DNA of 60,870 nucleotides, taken from IMG/VR virus record IMGVR_UViG_3300045119_000559, positions 1 to 60,870 of that record, one strand, 5' to 3'. Both the position numbers and the translations under genes were made by a program. This document shows, in pieces, positions 17,375-25,604 of the stretch. The stretch comes from a virus. The notes beneath the pieces are model-generated. The model worked only from the letters and a program-made list of their open reading frames with translations. It had not been told where the DNA came from and ran no database searches. How positions within the stretch are numbered: the stretch's first letter is position 1; every line of letters starts with the position of its first letter.

Positions 17375-18889
17375 CTAGCCTGCCTGCCCCTGGCGCGTTT
17401 TCATCGCCGGCGTGGAGTCGAGCCAGGCACCCTGCAGCGCCGTCGCCACCGGGGAGGCCCAAAACACCTCCAGCACCGCATCGCGCGAAAGCCCCATGTT
17501 GCGCCACTGCGGCTGTACGAGGGTATTGCCCGTGCCGCCAAGGGTCTGCCCGACGGGCTGGCCATACGATTTGCCCCGGTCCAAGGACACCCGCAGGTAG
17601 ACTTCGTCGAGTGAGAGCACCCCCGGAGGGCCGAAGCCAGGGCTGAAGCCCAAGGACCACGGCGAACCACCGGTGGCGAACACCGTGCCGCACTCCATGT
17701 TGAGCCGTACTGCGCCGATGGCGAATTGGTTGCCGTCAGCGACAATGTGGCGGAACCCCCTTCGCCGTACGATCGGAGCCCCTGCATCGGTGTAGTTGTC
17801 CAAGTCAAGCGTGTAGAGTTGCCCATTTGCGTAGTCCCCGCACACGATGCTGCCATAGGCGTTGGCGATGCAATTCATCCGGTGCCGATGCTCCACGCCA
17901 TTCACATCCAGCCACGAGCGCTGGTGCCATGCGAAGTCCTCCGTAATGTCGCATGCGAGCGTCACATCGGAGCTTGGAAACGTGAGCACATAGAACGTAT
18001 GATCTTGCTGCTGATATGTCATCCCGATGGCATCATCGACTCGCGGCAACTTCCTCAGCAGATCGCTCACGAACCTGTCGCTGATGCGCTTCGCCGTGTA
18101 CCCCGCGCCCATATACACCGTACGATTACCGGCAATGTCGGTGCCGAGCCAGAACACTACGAGGTCCCCGCTCTTTGCAATGCTGTACGGTGCGATGCAC
18201 CCGTGCTCGATGTATATCCCAGGCGATATGGCGAACGGAAACGCGGCGCCGCCAGCATTGTACCAGACCTCCGTCCCCTGCTGATTACCGAAGAGCCACA
18301 GCTCGCGATGCATCACGATGAGGCCCGCCAGGGCATCGGGGTAGCCAGACTTTGCCGCGAGGTACGTCCCGTCGAAAGCGACTTGGTTGCTGAGCGAGGA
18401 GTAGAAGTTCCGCGTACCGGGCTGGTTGAACAGCAGGAACGTATCGAGGAAGCCCGCGTGCGTGCCGCCGAGAAAGTTCGGGTCGCCTATTTGCGCCACG
18501 GCATTCGTCGCAAGGTCGATGGTGTAGCCCTGCGGAGAGCCATCCACGATGACAGCATTTTGCCCATTATCGGCGAACTTTACAGGCGTCTGCGCGGGTG
18601 CAGTGAGCGGGCCGCCAATCGGCGTGGCGACCCAGTTCGCGTCGATGTAGTAGACGTTTTGGTTCAGCACTCCGTAGAGTTTGCGATTTGTCGCGGTGTA
18701 CAGCCCGCGCCATGTGCCAGCTTCCGGCACTGCACCCACGGCCGTCAGGCCGGGCGTCGGATACAGCGTATATGGGTCCGGTGCATCTGGCTCCCTGTTC
18801 CGCTCCGGGTAGAGGTTCGTGCAGCGCTGAGTGTCGGCGATAGCACTGCGCGCTACGCGATATCCACCGATAAGGGGAAGCTGCGCCAT
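17375..18889 (-). CDS. packaged-DNA stabilisation protein, P22 gp10-like
   Basis: 504 aa. N-terminal AQLPLIGGYRVARSAIADTQ and RCTNLYPERN followed by LYPTPGLTAVG is the hallmark start of gp10 tail-hub proteins (phage_stabilise family). The remainder is a beta-propeller-like series with repeated aromatic/Gly patterns. Examples are WRGLYTATNRKLYGVLNQNV, KFADNGQNAVIVDGSPQGY and GDLVVFWLGTDIAGN. In P22, gp10 closes the portal vertex together with gp4. Length is close to P22 gp10. Strong call. Confidence 0.85.
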   Translation of the reverse strand: MAQLPLIGGYRVARSAIADTQRCTNLYPERNREPDAPDPYTLYPTPGLTAVGAVPEAGTWRGLYTATNRKLYGVLNQNVYYIDANWVATPIGGPLTAPAQTPVKFADNGQNAVIVDGSPQGYTIDLATNAVAQIGDPNFLGGTHAGFLDTFLLFNQPGTRNFYSSLSNQVAFDGTYLAAKSGYPDALAGLIVMHRELWLFGNQQGTEVWYNAGGAAFPFAISPGIYIEHGCIAPYSIAKSGDLVVFWLGTDIAGNRTVYMGAGYTAKRISDRFVSDLLRKLPRVDDAIGMTYQQQDHTFYVLTFPSSDVTLACDITEDFAWHQRSWLDVNGVEHRHRMNCIANAYGSIVCGDYANGQLYTLDLDNYTDAGAPIVRRRGFRHIVADGNQFAIGAVRLNMECGTVFATGGSPWSLGFSPGFGPPGVLSLDEVYLRVSLDRGKSYGQPVGQTLGGTGNTLVQPQWRNMGLSRDAVLEVFWASPVATALQGAWLDSTPAMKTRQGQAG

Positions 18890-18901
18890 GCAATCACGAT
18901 G

Positions 18902-18976
18902 CTATGTGTTACGCCAATAGCCCCAAGTAACATACATCGCGTTCGCAGCGAGCACTACGGCGAGGACTGTCATCAT
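18902..18976 (-). CDS. 24-residue membrane peptide
   Basis: ATG at 18976 (or 18973) overlaps the TGA of the beta-helix protein gene (CAATGATGA). The peptide is a single hydrophobic helix: TVLAVVLAANAMYVTWGYW then RNT. It fills the space before the gp10-like gene. Too short for family comparison; the overlap geometry is the main support. Confidence 0.4.
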   Translation of the reverse strand: MMTVLAVVLAANAMYVTWGYWRNT

Positions 18977-21234
18977 TGCAGCGGGCCAAGGGTCGGTGTC
19001 GTCTGCGGCACGGCTTTCCCGGCGAAGTCGAACCACACCGGCGCGGCCACGCCAACGCTCTTGTAGTTCGAAAGCCCCACGGCGTAATCGCTGTAGAGCG
19101 AATAACCGCCGCTGCCGTTGCTCCACATCGGGTTGACGGTGGCGCCACCGCCCGACACTTGATCCGAATTACCAGCCTTCACCGGCACCGATGAAGAACC
19201 CGAGTCGGTCACAACTGGTGCACTCGTCGCCTGCACACAGAATTGCAAGTTGTTCTTAAAGAAGCTCGTTCCCGGAACGTATTGCTCCTCGAAATGGAAC
19301 ATCCCGCTGCCAGAAGTGGTGATGTTGTTCGTGTTGCAATTGTAGGCGTTGAAGTAAGCCCATATATTCTGCGGCTGCGGATGAAACGGAGTATCCATGT
19401 CCCATATCAGTGCGTATCCCGCCACGGTATTGCCAGCCGCACGGAGGATACCATTCACTATGTTGTTACGCCAAGTGACGTTGCTCGCTTCTGCTGTGTT
19501 GATGCACCCATGCGAAGATGTGATGCCCATCCAGCAAGCATTGCTTTCAACAAGTATGTCTTGAATACCGTAATCCTGCGGGCTGCTTTGCGGCTCGTTG
19601 ACGATCAGCGGGTTGCCGCCGCCGCCTGTTTCACCGTTTGCCCAAAGGACGTTGTGGTGAATGTTTGCGAATTTGTCATATATAACAGGCCCACCGGCCT
19701 GCGGGCTCGTATCGCCACGAAGATCTATTCCGGCCCTGCCGGGGCAAGGTCTGCCGTATATATTCCAGCCAACCTCGGCCTCATTCCATGTTTGAAGCCG
19801 CGTCATGCTTTGTGACATACTGTCGGCCATCTCAAAGACGGACCCAAGAACTGATAGCCTTGTCACGCCTCGAAAGAATACGACCTCAAGACCGCACTTT
19901 GTTTGATCTCCAGTGGTCGAGCCAGACCCATGCCAAATCACGCTGTTGATGTAGACTTCATCGACAACCGCCGAACTGTTAGTCGGCGTGCTGCTGCCGA
20001 GGTAGGAGCCAGAATTCGTGCAAGTTACATTGAACGTCAAGAATCTTTTGCTATTCTGTGGCAGGTTGAAGCAGGCGTTGTTATCGCCCACCGCATCAAC
20101 CTGCACGTCATGCACAGATAGATTGCTGCTACCGGCGCCCCCTAGTCCGCCAATGATAACATTGGCGCTGGATGCCACGGTGCTAGTAACTATGGCCTTC
20201 GACTGGATGATAGGCTGCGCCCCGGTATCAAAACTTCCAATCTGGCAGCTGCTGCATTGAACCAGCACGCCACCAACGTTCATCGTCCCGCCCGTGATGG
20301 TCGCTGCGCCAACGTTCGTCGGAGTCACGTAAGTGACAGTCGAACCACTCACAGATGCAGAGGCAAAGTTTCCCTCCAGCGACGCGAAGGCGCCTGTTCC
20401 GGTAAGGCCGCTTATGGCGAGTGTATCCCCAACCTGCATACTCTGCGCGGGTGCTGCTAGCGTCAAAGTAACAGTGCGCGTCCCTGTGTTGTAAGTGCCA
20501 GACGAAATTGTCTGAGCCGCGCCGGTATCGAGCGACTCCGTCGCGTGCAATAGCACACGATGCGAGCCACTAGTGGCAGTCAGGTAAGTGTTGGCAATAG
20601 CTGCAACAACAATGCCGGCAGACTTCGGATCATTGTTGCTAGCACCGCCGGGGCAGTTCGTAAAGGCTGCCCCGATGCACACGGTGCAGCCGATCGCAGG
20701 AGAGTTCGCGGTGCAATTGCCGCCGCTCCACGTCCCGCCATAGATATCGTTCGGGTTATTGACCGTCACCGTCACAGCAGCGGATTGAACCGAACCGTAA
20801 GGCCCGGTCATCGTGGTGACGATGCTATACACGCCTGCTGTGCGGTAGACGTGCCCGACCTCTGGCCCGATGCCGATGTTCTTGCTGGTGAGCGATGCCG
20901 GCAAGCCCACCATGAAGCCGCAATACGTTGTCTGCGGAGTTCCCGGCACAGTGCAGGGCGTCAGGACCGAATTGCTGGAGCCATAGCCATCCGTCCAATT
21001 GCCGTAGCCCGGATCGACACCAGTAGCGTCGAAGTTCGTGCTATAATATCGCTCGTGGTACGGCCAGAACGTCGAGGCGTCGGTGGATTGATCCAGGCGC
21101 ACGAACACCGGGCACGGTGCGGTGCAAGACGACACCGACACATTTGGCACCGGCGTCGGCGATGAGACCTGAAAGCCCTGCGCCTGCGCGGCGGCAGAGC
21201 AGATCGCGAGGGCCGCAGCGAGAAGCCAACGCAT
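18973..21234 (-). CDS. exported tailspike-like beta-helix protein
   Basis: 753 aa. N-terminal signal peptide MRWLLAAALAICSAAAQAQ. Residues ~25-170 look like a PKD/Ig-like domain (GHVYRTAGVYSIVTTMTGP; SAAVTVTVNNP). Then comes a long right-handed beta-helix pattern: NVIIGGLGGAGSSNLSVHDV, RFLTFNVTCTNSGS, VDEVYINSVIWHG, TRLSVLGSVFEMADS, NVTWRNNIVNGIL. Such helices occur in tailspikes that bind or cut polysaccharide. Many cysteines occur in close pairs. Tailspike role inferred from fold and location; the Sec signal argues instead, or also, for export. Confidence 0.65.
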   Translation of the reverse strand: MRWLLAAALAICSAAAQAQGFQVSSPTPVPNVSVSSCTAPCPVFVRLDQSTDASTFWPYHERYYSTNFDATGVDPGYGNWTDGYGSSNSVLTPCTVPGTPQTTYCGFMVGLPASLTSKNIGIGPEVGHVYRTAGVYSIVTTMTGPYGSVQSAAVTVTVNNPNDIYGGTWSGGNCTANSPAIGCTVCIGAAFTNCPGGASNNDPKSAGIVVAAIANTYLTATSGSHRVLLHATESLDTGAAQTISSGTYNTGTRTVTLTLAAPAQSMQVGDTLAISGLTGTGAFASLEGNFASASVSGSTVTYVTPTNVGAATITGGTMNVGGVLVQCSSCQIGSFDTGAQPIIQSKAIVTSTVASSANVIIGGLGGAGSSNLSVHDVQVDAVGDNNACFNLPQNSKRFLTFNVTCTNSGSYLGSSTPTNSSAVVDEVYINSVIWHGSGSTTGDQTKCGLEVVFFRGVTRLSVLGSVFEMADSMSQSMTRLQTWNEAEVGWNIYGRPCPGRAGIDLRGDTSPQAGGPVIYDKFANIHHNVLWANGETGGGGNPLIVNEPQSSPQDYGIQDILVESNACWMGITSSHGCINTAEASNVTWRNNIVNGILRAAGNTVAGYALIWDMDTPFHPQPQNIWAYFNAYNCNTNNITTSGSGMFHFEEQYVPGTSFFKNNLQFCVQATSAPVVTDSGSSSVPVKAGNSDQVSGGGATVNPMWSNGSGGYSLYSDYAVGLSNYKSVGVAAPVWFDFAGKAVPQTTPTLGPLQ

Positions 21235-22838
21235 CAGAAGCTCTCAATAATCATGAACCCAGCGCCACCCTGCGCACCTGCGCCAGCGGTTTGCCCGGCA
21301 ATGGCGGTGCCACCGCCGCCACCGCCGCCACCGGCAGTTCCAGCACTGCCATTGCCCGCTACCGTGGTGCTACCGCCGCCGCCAGCACCGCCACAGCCAG
21401 AGTGGTAGTTAAAGTCCGGGTTAACTGCCGTGCCACCATTGGTGCTGGTCGCACCGCCCGTGGGCGGGGCTAAGCAGCCGAGCGACTTGCCGCCCATGCC
21501 AGTCGCGGCCGTGACGGCCGCACCGCCGTTCGTGCCACCGCCGCTGGCGCCCCCTGGCGCTCCCGTGGGGGTGAAACCGCCCGTCCTCGCAATGCCAGCG
21601 GCCGACGAGCCACCGCCGCCGGCACTGCACGACAGGCCGTCCGAGCCAACCGCACCGCTGCCGCCCCCGCCGATGCTTCCGCATCCAACTTGGCCCGCCG
21701 TGGTGGCGTTCGCGCCAAGCGCGAACGGCGAACCTCCCTGCCCGCCGACCGACGCGGCGCCACCTTGGCCCACACCCCCACCGCCGCCGCCGAAGAAGGT
21801 AATCAAGGCGCCAAAGGTGCTCGATGTCCCCTGCGTGCCGCCTGCGCCAGCCGCCCCGCCATTCGCCGCATTGCCAATGGTAATGGTCTGTGAGACCCCC
21901 GCATCAGCTGCCTTGAGCCATACATCGTGGCAATCGCCCCCGCCGCCCCCGGCGCCACCACTCGCAGTGCTATTGGCAATGCCGCCGCCGCCCCCACCAC
22001 CCTGCCCACATCCAAAGATGTGGACAAGCGTAACGCTCGCCGACCGCGTCCAGGTGCCATTGCCTGTGAAGACCTGCACGTCCACCGCGCAGGTTCCGGT
22101 TGATGTAATCACGCCGCCTGATGGACACGTTACAGACGTTACTGGGTTCGCCGCACAGCCAGTCCCGACGCCATTCAGCGCAGCACAGTTCAGCGTGGCG
22201 TAGGTGCCATCGCCACGGAAGAACGTAGTGGTAGTGTTCGGGAATGCTGGCAGCGCCCCTGGCAGGGCCGCCGTCGCGGCATTGATCAGCGCCGTCAGCG
22301 CGGTGTTGGTAATCCCGTTGAACCCGCCAGAGCCATTGTTGGTCTGCACTTGGCCGTTCGACCCGCCCGGTGCGGCGCCAACGCCGCAGGCGATATTCCA
22401 GTTCGTCCCGTCGAACTCAATGTCTGCGGATTGGTTCTGCGCAACGGAGGTACACCCGGCGTTGATCGCCCCGACGCCCGCTGCGAGGGTCCACGTCCCA
22501 GCACCCTTGTTGATGAACCTGAAGTATGTATTCGCTGCGAGGTTCTGCAGCGTGAGCGTCGCAGCACCGGCAGAATTGCCAATGACCTGCTGCCCGCACC
22601 ACGCAGCGGCGTCCTGCTGGCTCACTGTGATGGTAGCGGCGGTGGCCAGTGTAATTGCCACTGTGACCACCCCGCTTGCGGGGCCGCTGGAGGGGCAGCT
22701 GGTCGAGATCGACGTAACGCCCGCGCCACCGCCTCCGCTTGCAGTGGTCGTGGTAATCGTCTCGGCATCGGCAACGGCGAGCCAGGCGAATAGCAGCGCT
22801 ATCGCAATACTCCCGACGCCCCACACCGCTTTGCGCAT
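21234..22838 (-). CDS. exported glycine-rich fibre-tip-like protein
   Basis: 534 aa from ATG 22838 (SD GGAGG 7 nt upstream; GTG 22841 is the alternative). Signal peptide RKAVWGVGSIAIALLFAWLAVADA. Middle contains fibre units such as NGQVQTNNGSGGFNGITN and TFFRGDGTYATLN. Then VQVFTGNGTWTRSASVTLVH opens a ~270-residue domain of glycine runs (up to 8-9 Gly in a row), the Gly-rich domain found on fibre ends and capable of polyglycine-II packing. Cysteines are regularly spaced. Probably receptor-binding or adhesive. Confidence 0.7.
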   Translation of the reverse strand: MRKAVWGVGSIAIALLFAWLAVADAETITTTTASGGGGAGVTSISTSCPSSGPASGVVTVAITLATAATITVSQQDAAAWCGQQVIGNSAGAATLTLQNLAANTYFRFINKGAGTWTLAAGVGAINAGCTSVAQNQSADIEFDGTNWNIACGVGAAPGGSNGQVQTNNGSGGFNGITNTALTALINAATAALPGALPAFPNTTTTFFRGDGTYATLNCAALNGVGTGCAANPVTSVTCPSGGVITSTGTCAVDVQVFTGNGTWTRSASVTLVHIFGCGQGGGGGGGIANSTASGGAGGGGGDCHDVWLKAADAGVSQTITIGNAANGGAAGAGGTQGTSSTFGALITFFGGGGGGVGQGGAASVGGQGGSPFALGANATTAGQVGCGSIGGGGSGAVGSDGLSCSAGGGGSSAAGIARTGGFTPTGAPGGASGGGTNGGAAVTAATGMGGKSLGCLAPPTGGATSTNGGTAVNPDFNYHSGCGGAGGGGSTTVAGNGSAGTAGGGGGGGGTAIAGQTAGAGAQGGAGFMIIESF

Positions 22839-23311
22839 CACTGCACCTCCCCGGCGAACGTGCAGTCGCTAGTCACGGTCTTGGTGAATGGGCCGGTAGT
22901 GGAGCAGACGAGTGTGATGCCGGCGAGGAACCGAGGGAACGGCCCCGGAGCCCATGTAACGCCAATGGTGTTATTCGCCGGGATTTGGTACGAGCGCGCG
23001 ACGCACGGGCGGGTGCTCTGCGCATTGGTACAGCCGGTCACGGCTCCGTCGCTCGGCACCGTTGCGGAGTCAAAAAGCAATATCCAGCGCGCAGCGGCAT
23101 TGGTGTTGTTGGCGCTGAAGCCGGCGAGCGTGCCCGCAGTGGCCTTCAAGATACGCGAGCCCTCCACGGCGCTCGCCATGCCGAGCGGAACGATGAGCGC
23201 GGCGCAGCCGGCATTGTTCACCTGGCTCAGGCATGACGCTACAGGCGCCTGCGCCAAGGCGGGCGGCGCAAAGAGCGCCAGCAACAGCGCAATAGTGCCA
23301 AGTACCTTCAT
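22838..23311 (-). CDS. exported cysteine-rich protein
   Basis: 157 aa. Signal peptide MKVLGTIALLLALFAPPALA, cleaved before QAPVASC. The mature chain has six to eight Cys in pairs (SCLSQVNNAGC, GCTNAQSTRPC, VCSTTG/SDCTF) and beta-like repeats (ILLFDSATVPSDGAV; SYQIPANNTIGVTWAPG). Similar beta sheets are seen in phage decoration/fibre base proteins, but no family is recognised. The ATGA overlaps link it to both neighbours. Confidence 0.62.
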   Translation of the reverse strand: MKVLGTIALLLALFAPPALAQAPVASCLSQVNNAGCAALIVPLGMASAVEGSRILKATAGTLAGFSANNTNAAARWILLFDSATVPSDGAVTGCTNAQSTRPCVARSYQIPANNTIGVTWAPGPFPRFLAGITLVCSTTGPFTKTVTSDCTFAGEVQ

Positions 23312-23547
23312 CTTTGTGTCTCCGTTGCTGCTTGCCCTTGCAAGACACCCTTCGCGTGCTCGGACTCGCCCGTGACCTTCAGCAATTGCTCGAATTTGCT
23401 ATTCGTGTTGACTTCAAGGGTCTTGATGGTCTTGGCGGTCTCCGTCTGCATCCTCGATGCTCGGTGGGTCATTACGATGCCATAGATCGTAATGACCGTA
23501 TTGACGATCATCGCGATGCCGATGAAGAGTTCGCCAAGACCCTCCAT
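23308..23547 (-). CDS. small membrane protein with cytoplasmic coiled coil
   Basis: 79 aa. One N-terminal transmembrane helix (LFIGIAMIVNTVITIYGIVM) then a charged helical tail (RMQTETAKTIKTLEVNTNSK onward). The layout is like an inner-membrane spanin or a small holin-associated protein. It sits 2 genes from the holin candidate. No lipoprotein partner is adjacent. Function unassigned. Confidence 0.55.
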   Translation of the reverse strand: MEGLGELFIGIAMIVNTVITIYGIVMTHRASRMQTETAKTIKTLEVNTNSKFEQLLKVTGESEHAKGVLQGQAATETQR

Positions 23548-23570
23548 AGTGTGTAGCGCCTGCGCGCGGG

Positions 23571-24377
23571 CTAGAAGTTGATCTTCGCGTAGACTTCGTA
23601 CTTGCGGCCGACACTCAGCGAGCCGATGGTTGGCCCCCCGGCGGTGCCGAAGGCATTGCTCACGCCGAGGGCCTTATCGGCGAAGACAATTTGCGCGCCG
23701 GTGTCGAGCACGTAGCCCGTCGGCACGCCCTTGGCATCGAGGATTTGGTTGAAGATGCCGGCACCGACGAGCGGCGCGATGCCCACTGTGCTGCCACCAG
23801 CGGTGAAGAACTGCCCCTCGACGCCAAACGCCTCAACGCCCGCGGCGAAGTACATGAGGCCCGGCGACAGCACGCTGATGCCTGGCAGGGTCGGCGGGGC
23901 GGGTAGGCCAGGGAACGTAATGCCGAGGTTCGGCAGCCACGACAGCGGATTGAAGCCCCCGAACTTCACGGTGGCATCAGCACTCCAGCGCGATGCGTAC
24001 GATGCCGGCAGCGCAACGGCCACGCCAGCCCCATTCACTGCCGGCGCTGCAGCCGTGATGTTCTGGTAGTACGCAGTGGCTTCGTAGCCGATCCACTGGA
24101 TCGACGAGCCCGGTCCGTAGTAGTGAATGCAGCCAACATCCCCGCCCACGCCACCACCGGCAGCGGTGAGGCTCCCCGACGCAAGCGACGTGGCAAACAG
24201 CGCATTGCCACTCGCATTGACCTGATCCACTCCGCCCTTGATCGCGATGCCAAAGTAGCACCCCGTCGATGCGTACGGGAAGGCCTTCGACTGTGGGGCC
24301 TTTACTACGAGATCGGCGGCGCACGCCGGCGCCACGATTGCGGTGCTGAGCACCAGTGCTGCGATGATCTTCTTCAT
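23571..24377 (-). CDS. outer-membrane beta-barrel protein of alphaproteobacterial type
   Basis: 268 aa from ATG 24377 (GGAG/AGGGG upstream); upstream in-frame codons are rejected. Signal peptide MKKIIAALVLSTAIVAPACA, then AADLVVKAPQ, the mature start common in Hyphomicrobiales porin/Omp25-31-like proteins, and GCYFGIAIKGG. Strands alternate (YEATAYYQNITAAAP; RWSADATVKFGGFNPL). The chain ends KYEVYAKINF with terminal Phe, the usual BAM-recognised signal. Located among phage structural genes, it may change the infected cell's surface (superinfection exclusion) or was captured from the host. Barrel prediction by eye only. Confidence 0.65.
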   Translation of the reverse strand: MKKIIAALVLSTAIVAPACAADLVVKAPQSKAFPYASTGCYFGIAIKGGVDQVNASGNALFATSLASGSLTAAGGGVGGDVGCIHYYGPGSSIQWIGYEATAYYQNITAAAPAVNGAGVAVALPASYASRWSADATVKFGGFNPLSWLPNLGITFPGLPAPPTLPGISVLSPGLMYFAAGVEAFGVEGQFFTAGGSTVGIAPLVGAGIFNQILDAKGVPTGYVLDTGAQIVFADKALGVSNAFGTAGGPTIGSLSVGRKYEVYAKINF

Positions 24378-24424
24378 ATCCCCTACTCCTACTTCATACC
24401 CCTGTATCGTCGAGGCGTAACGCT

Positions 24425-24898
24425 TCATGGCGCCTTTGGCACTTCGGCCACTGTGGCGACGACCTTCTCGCTTACAGTGGCGTTTGCCACTGCGGGCGTA
24501 GCTACAATGGCGCGGACCTCTGGCATCTGCGCCACCGCATTCACAAGGAGATTGCGCGAAGCGGGGTCTACCGCCGCATTCGCATCCTGCACGGACTTCG
24601 GCTGAGCCAGTGTGTCCGCCACGGATTTGATCTGCGCCGACGGGCTCGCGCTGGCAGCGCCCTTCAGCGCGCTGTAGATGGGTGCCACGGCGCCAATGAG
24701 CGCCACGATCCCCGTAACGACTTCCATAAATCCGTGCCATATCTGGTTCACGTCCGTGGCAATGTCGCTCGCTGCCTGCGGCGTGAGGCCAGAGATAAAG
24801 TGCATCGTAGCCAGCGTCGCGAGGATGGTTCCCCCTGTGTTAAGCGCATGCCGACCAGCCGAACTGATCTGGTCCCAATTCCACTTCAGTGGGTTCAT
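24425..24898 (-). CDS. putative holin (Pam3-gp28-like)
   Basis: 157 aa. N-terminus MNPLKWNWDQISSAGRHALN and a hydrophobic helix TGGTILATLATMHFISGL; a second helix GFMEVVTGIVALIGAVAPIY, then SALKGAASASPSAQIKSVAD. This layout fits the putative phage holins known from alphaproteobacterial phages as Pam3-gp28-like. The C-terminal tail (Ala/Val rich, 70 residues) is longer than needed. The endolysin is on the opposite strand at 8057. Confidence 0.6.
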   Translation of the reverse strand: MNPLKWNWDQISSAGRHALNTGGTILATLATMHFISGLTPQAASDIATDVNQIWHGFMEVVTGIVALIGAVAPIYSALKGAASASPSAQIKSVADTLAQPKSVQDANAAVDPASRNLLVNAVAQMPEVRAIVATPAVANATVSEKVVATVAEVPKAP

Positions 24899-24928
24899 GC
24901 AGGGCGCCCCTTCATCCTTGGCCTGGCA

Positions 24929-25093
24929 TCAAAGGCGCCCGGTAATCAGGAGGATGAGCAAGACGATGACCAAGAGCCCCACAAGCCCAATGCCGCTGTG
25001 TCCATAGCCATATCCGTAGCCCCACGGAGCCAGGCTGCCGCCGAGACCGCCGAACAGCAGGAGGATCAAGATGATGAGGATGATGAGTCCCAC
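24929..25093 (-). CDS. DUF3309-like small membrane protein
   Basis: 54 aa from GTG 25093, with AGGAG 7 nt upstream. Two hydrophobic helices (VGLIILIILILLLFGGLGG; LVGLLVIVLLILLITGRL) are joined by a Trp/Tyr/Gly-rich link, APWGYGYGYGHSG. This is the DUF3309 pattern (L-I-I-L-L-L-GG ... WGYGPSGG ... LLLILLLLGR), widespread in Hyphomicrobiales chromosomes. Function unknown even in bacteria. It neighbours the holin candidate. Confidence 0.65.
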   Translation of the reverse strand: MGLIILIILILLLFGGLGGSLAPWGYGYGYGHSGIGLVGLLVIVLLILLITGRL

Positions 25094-25103
25094 TGGCGCG
25101 CTC

Positions 25104-25532
25104 CTATGACGACTTCGCCGCTGCGAGCGACATCCACGTACGGACGCCGCCGGCTTCCAGCACACAGGCGAAAATGGCGCCCTTGTTATTGCCTAGGTTC
25201 ACCGCTGCGCCGGCTGTGCCGCCGTCGATGATATCGTTCGCCCCACCAGGGAACACTTGCACCGTCTGCCCGCTCTCGTTGAACACCACGAGCATGTTGA
25301 GCGCCCCGGCGCCGCTGGCGGGGAGCTTCACCGCATCGCTCGCAGCGGAGGTCGTAACGCTGGTGATCGCCTGCGTGAGTTGCTTCGCGCCGGCGCGGGT
25401 CTGCACCGTCGATGCCGTCACGCCGCTATCGGTACTGAGGCTAAAGCCGGCGATGGCCTTGTTCAGATCCGTGCCGTCGATGAGCCGGAAGCCCGGCTGG
25501 AAGAGCGTGGGGGTAGTGGAGACTTCGGCCAT
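25104..25532 (-). CDS. hypothetical structural protein
   Basis: 142 aa. No signal peptide. Beta-rich with Ala/Gly/Val/Thr pattern (QPGFRLIDGTDLNKAIAGFS; VVFNESGQTVQVFPGGAND), ending TWMSLAAAKSS. The unit FNESGQTVQVFP...NDIID...V...GAIFACV is typical of phage virion proteins near the neck or head. Located after gp4-like. No function beyond that. Confidence 0.55.
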   Translation of the reverse strand: MAEVSTTPTLFQPGFRLIDGTDLNKAIAGFSLSTDSGVTASTVQTRAGAKQLTQAITSVTTSAASDAVKLPASGAGALNMLVVFNESGQTVQVFPGGANDIIDGGTAGAAVNLGNNKGAIFACVLEAGGVRTWMSLAAAKSS

Positions 25533-25604
25533 CGTGTGTGCTCCTTAGTCGCACAGGCGGGATTGCCTGCGTTCTGATCGCACGTGCGGCGGCAAGCCGC
25601 GAAA

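Noticed and set aside
17726-19066. 446-codon open frame on the top strand
   Set aside because: Antisense to the gp10-like gene, which is well supported.
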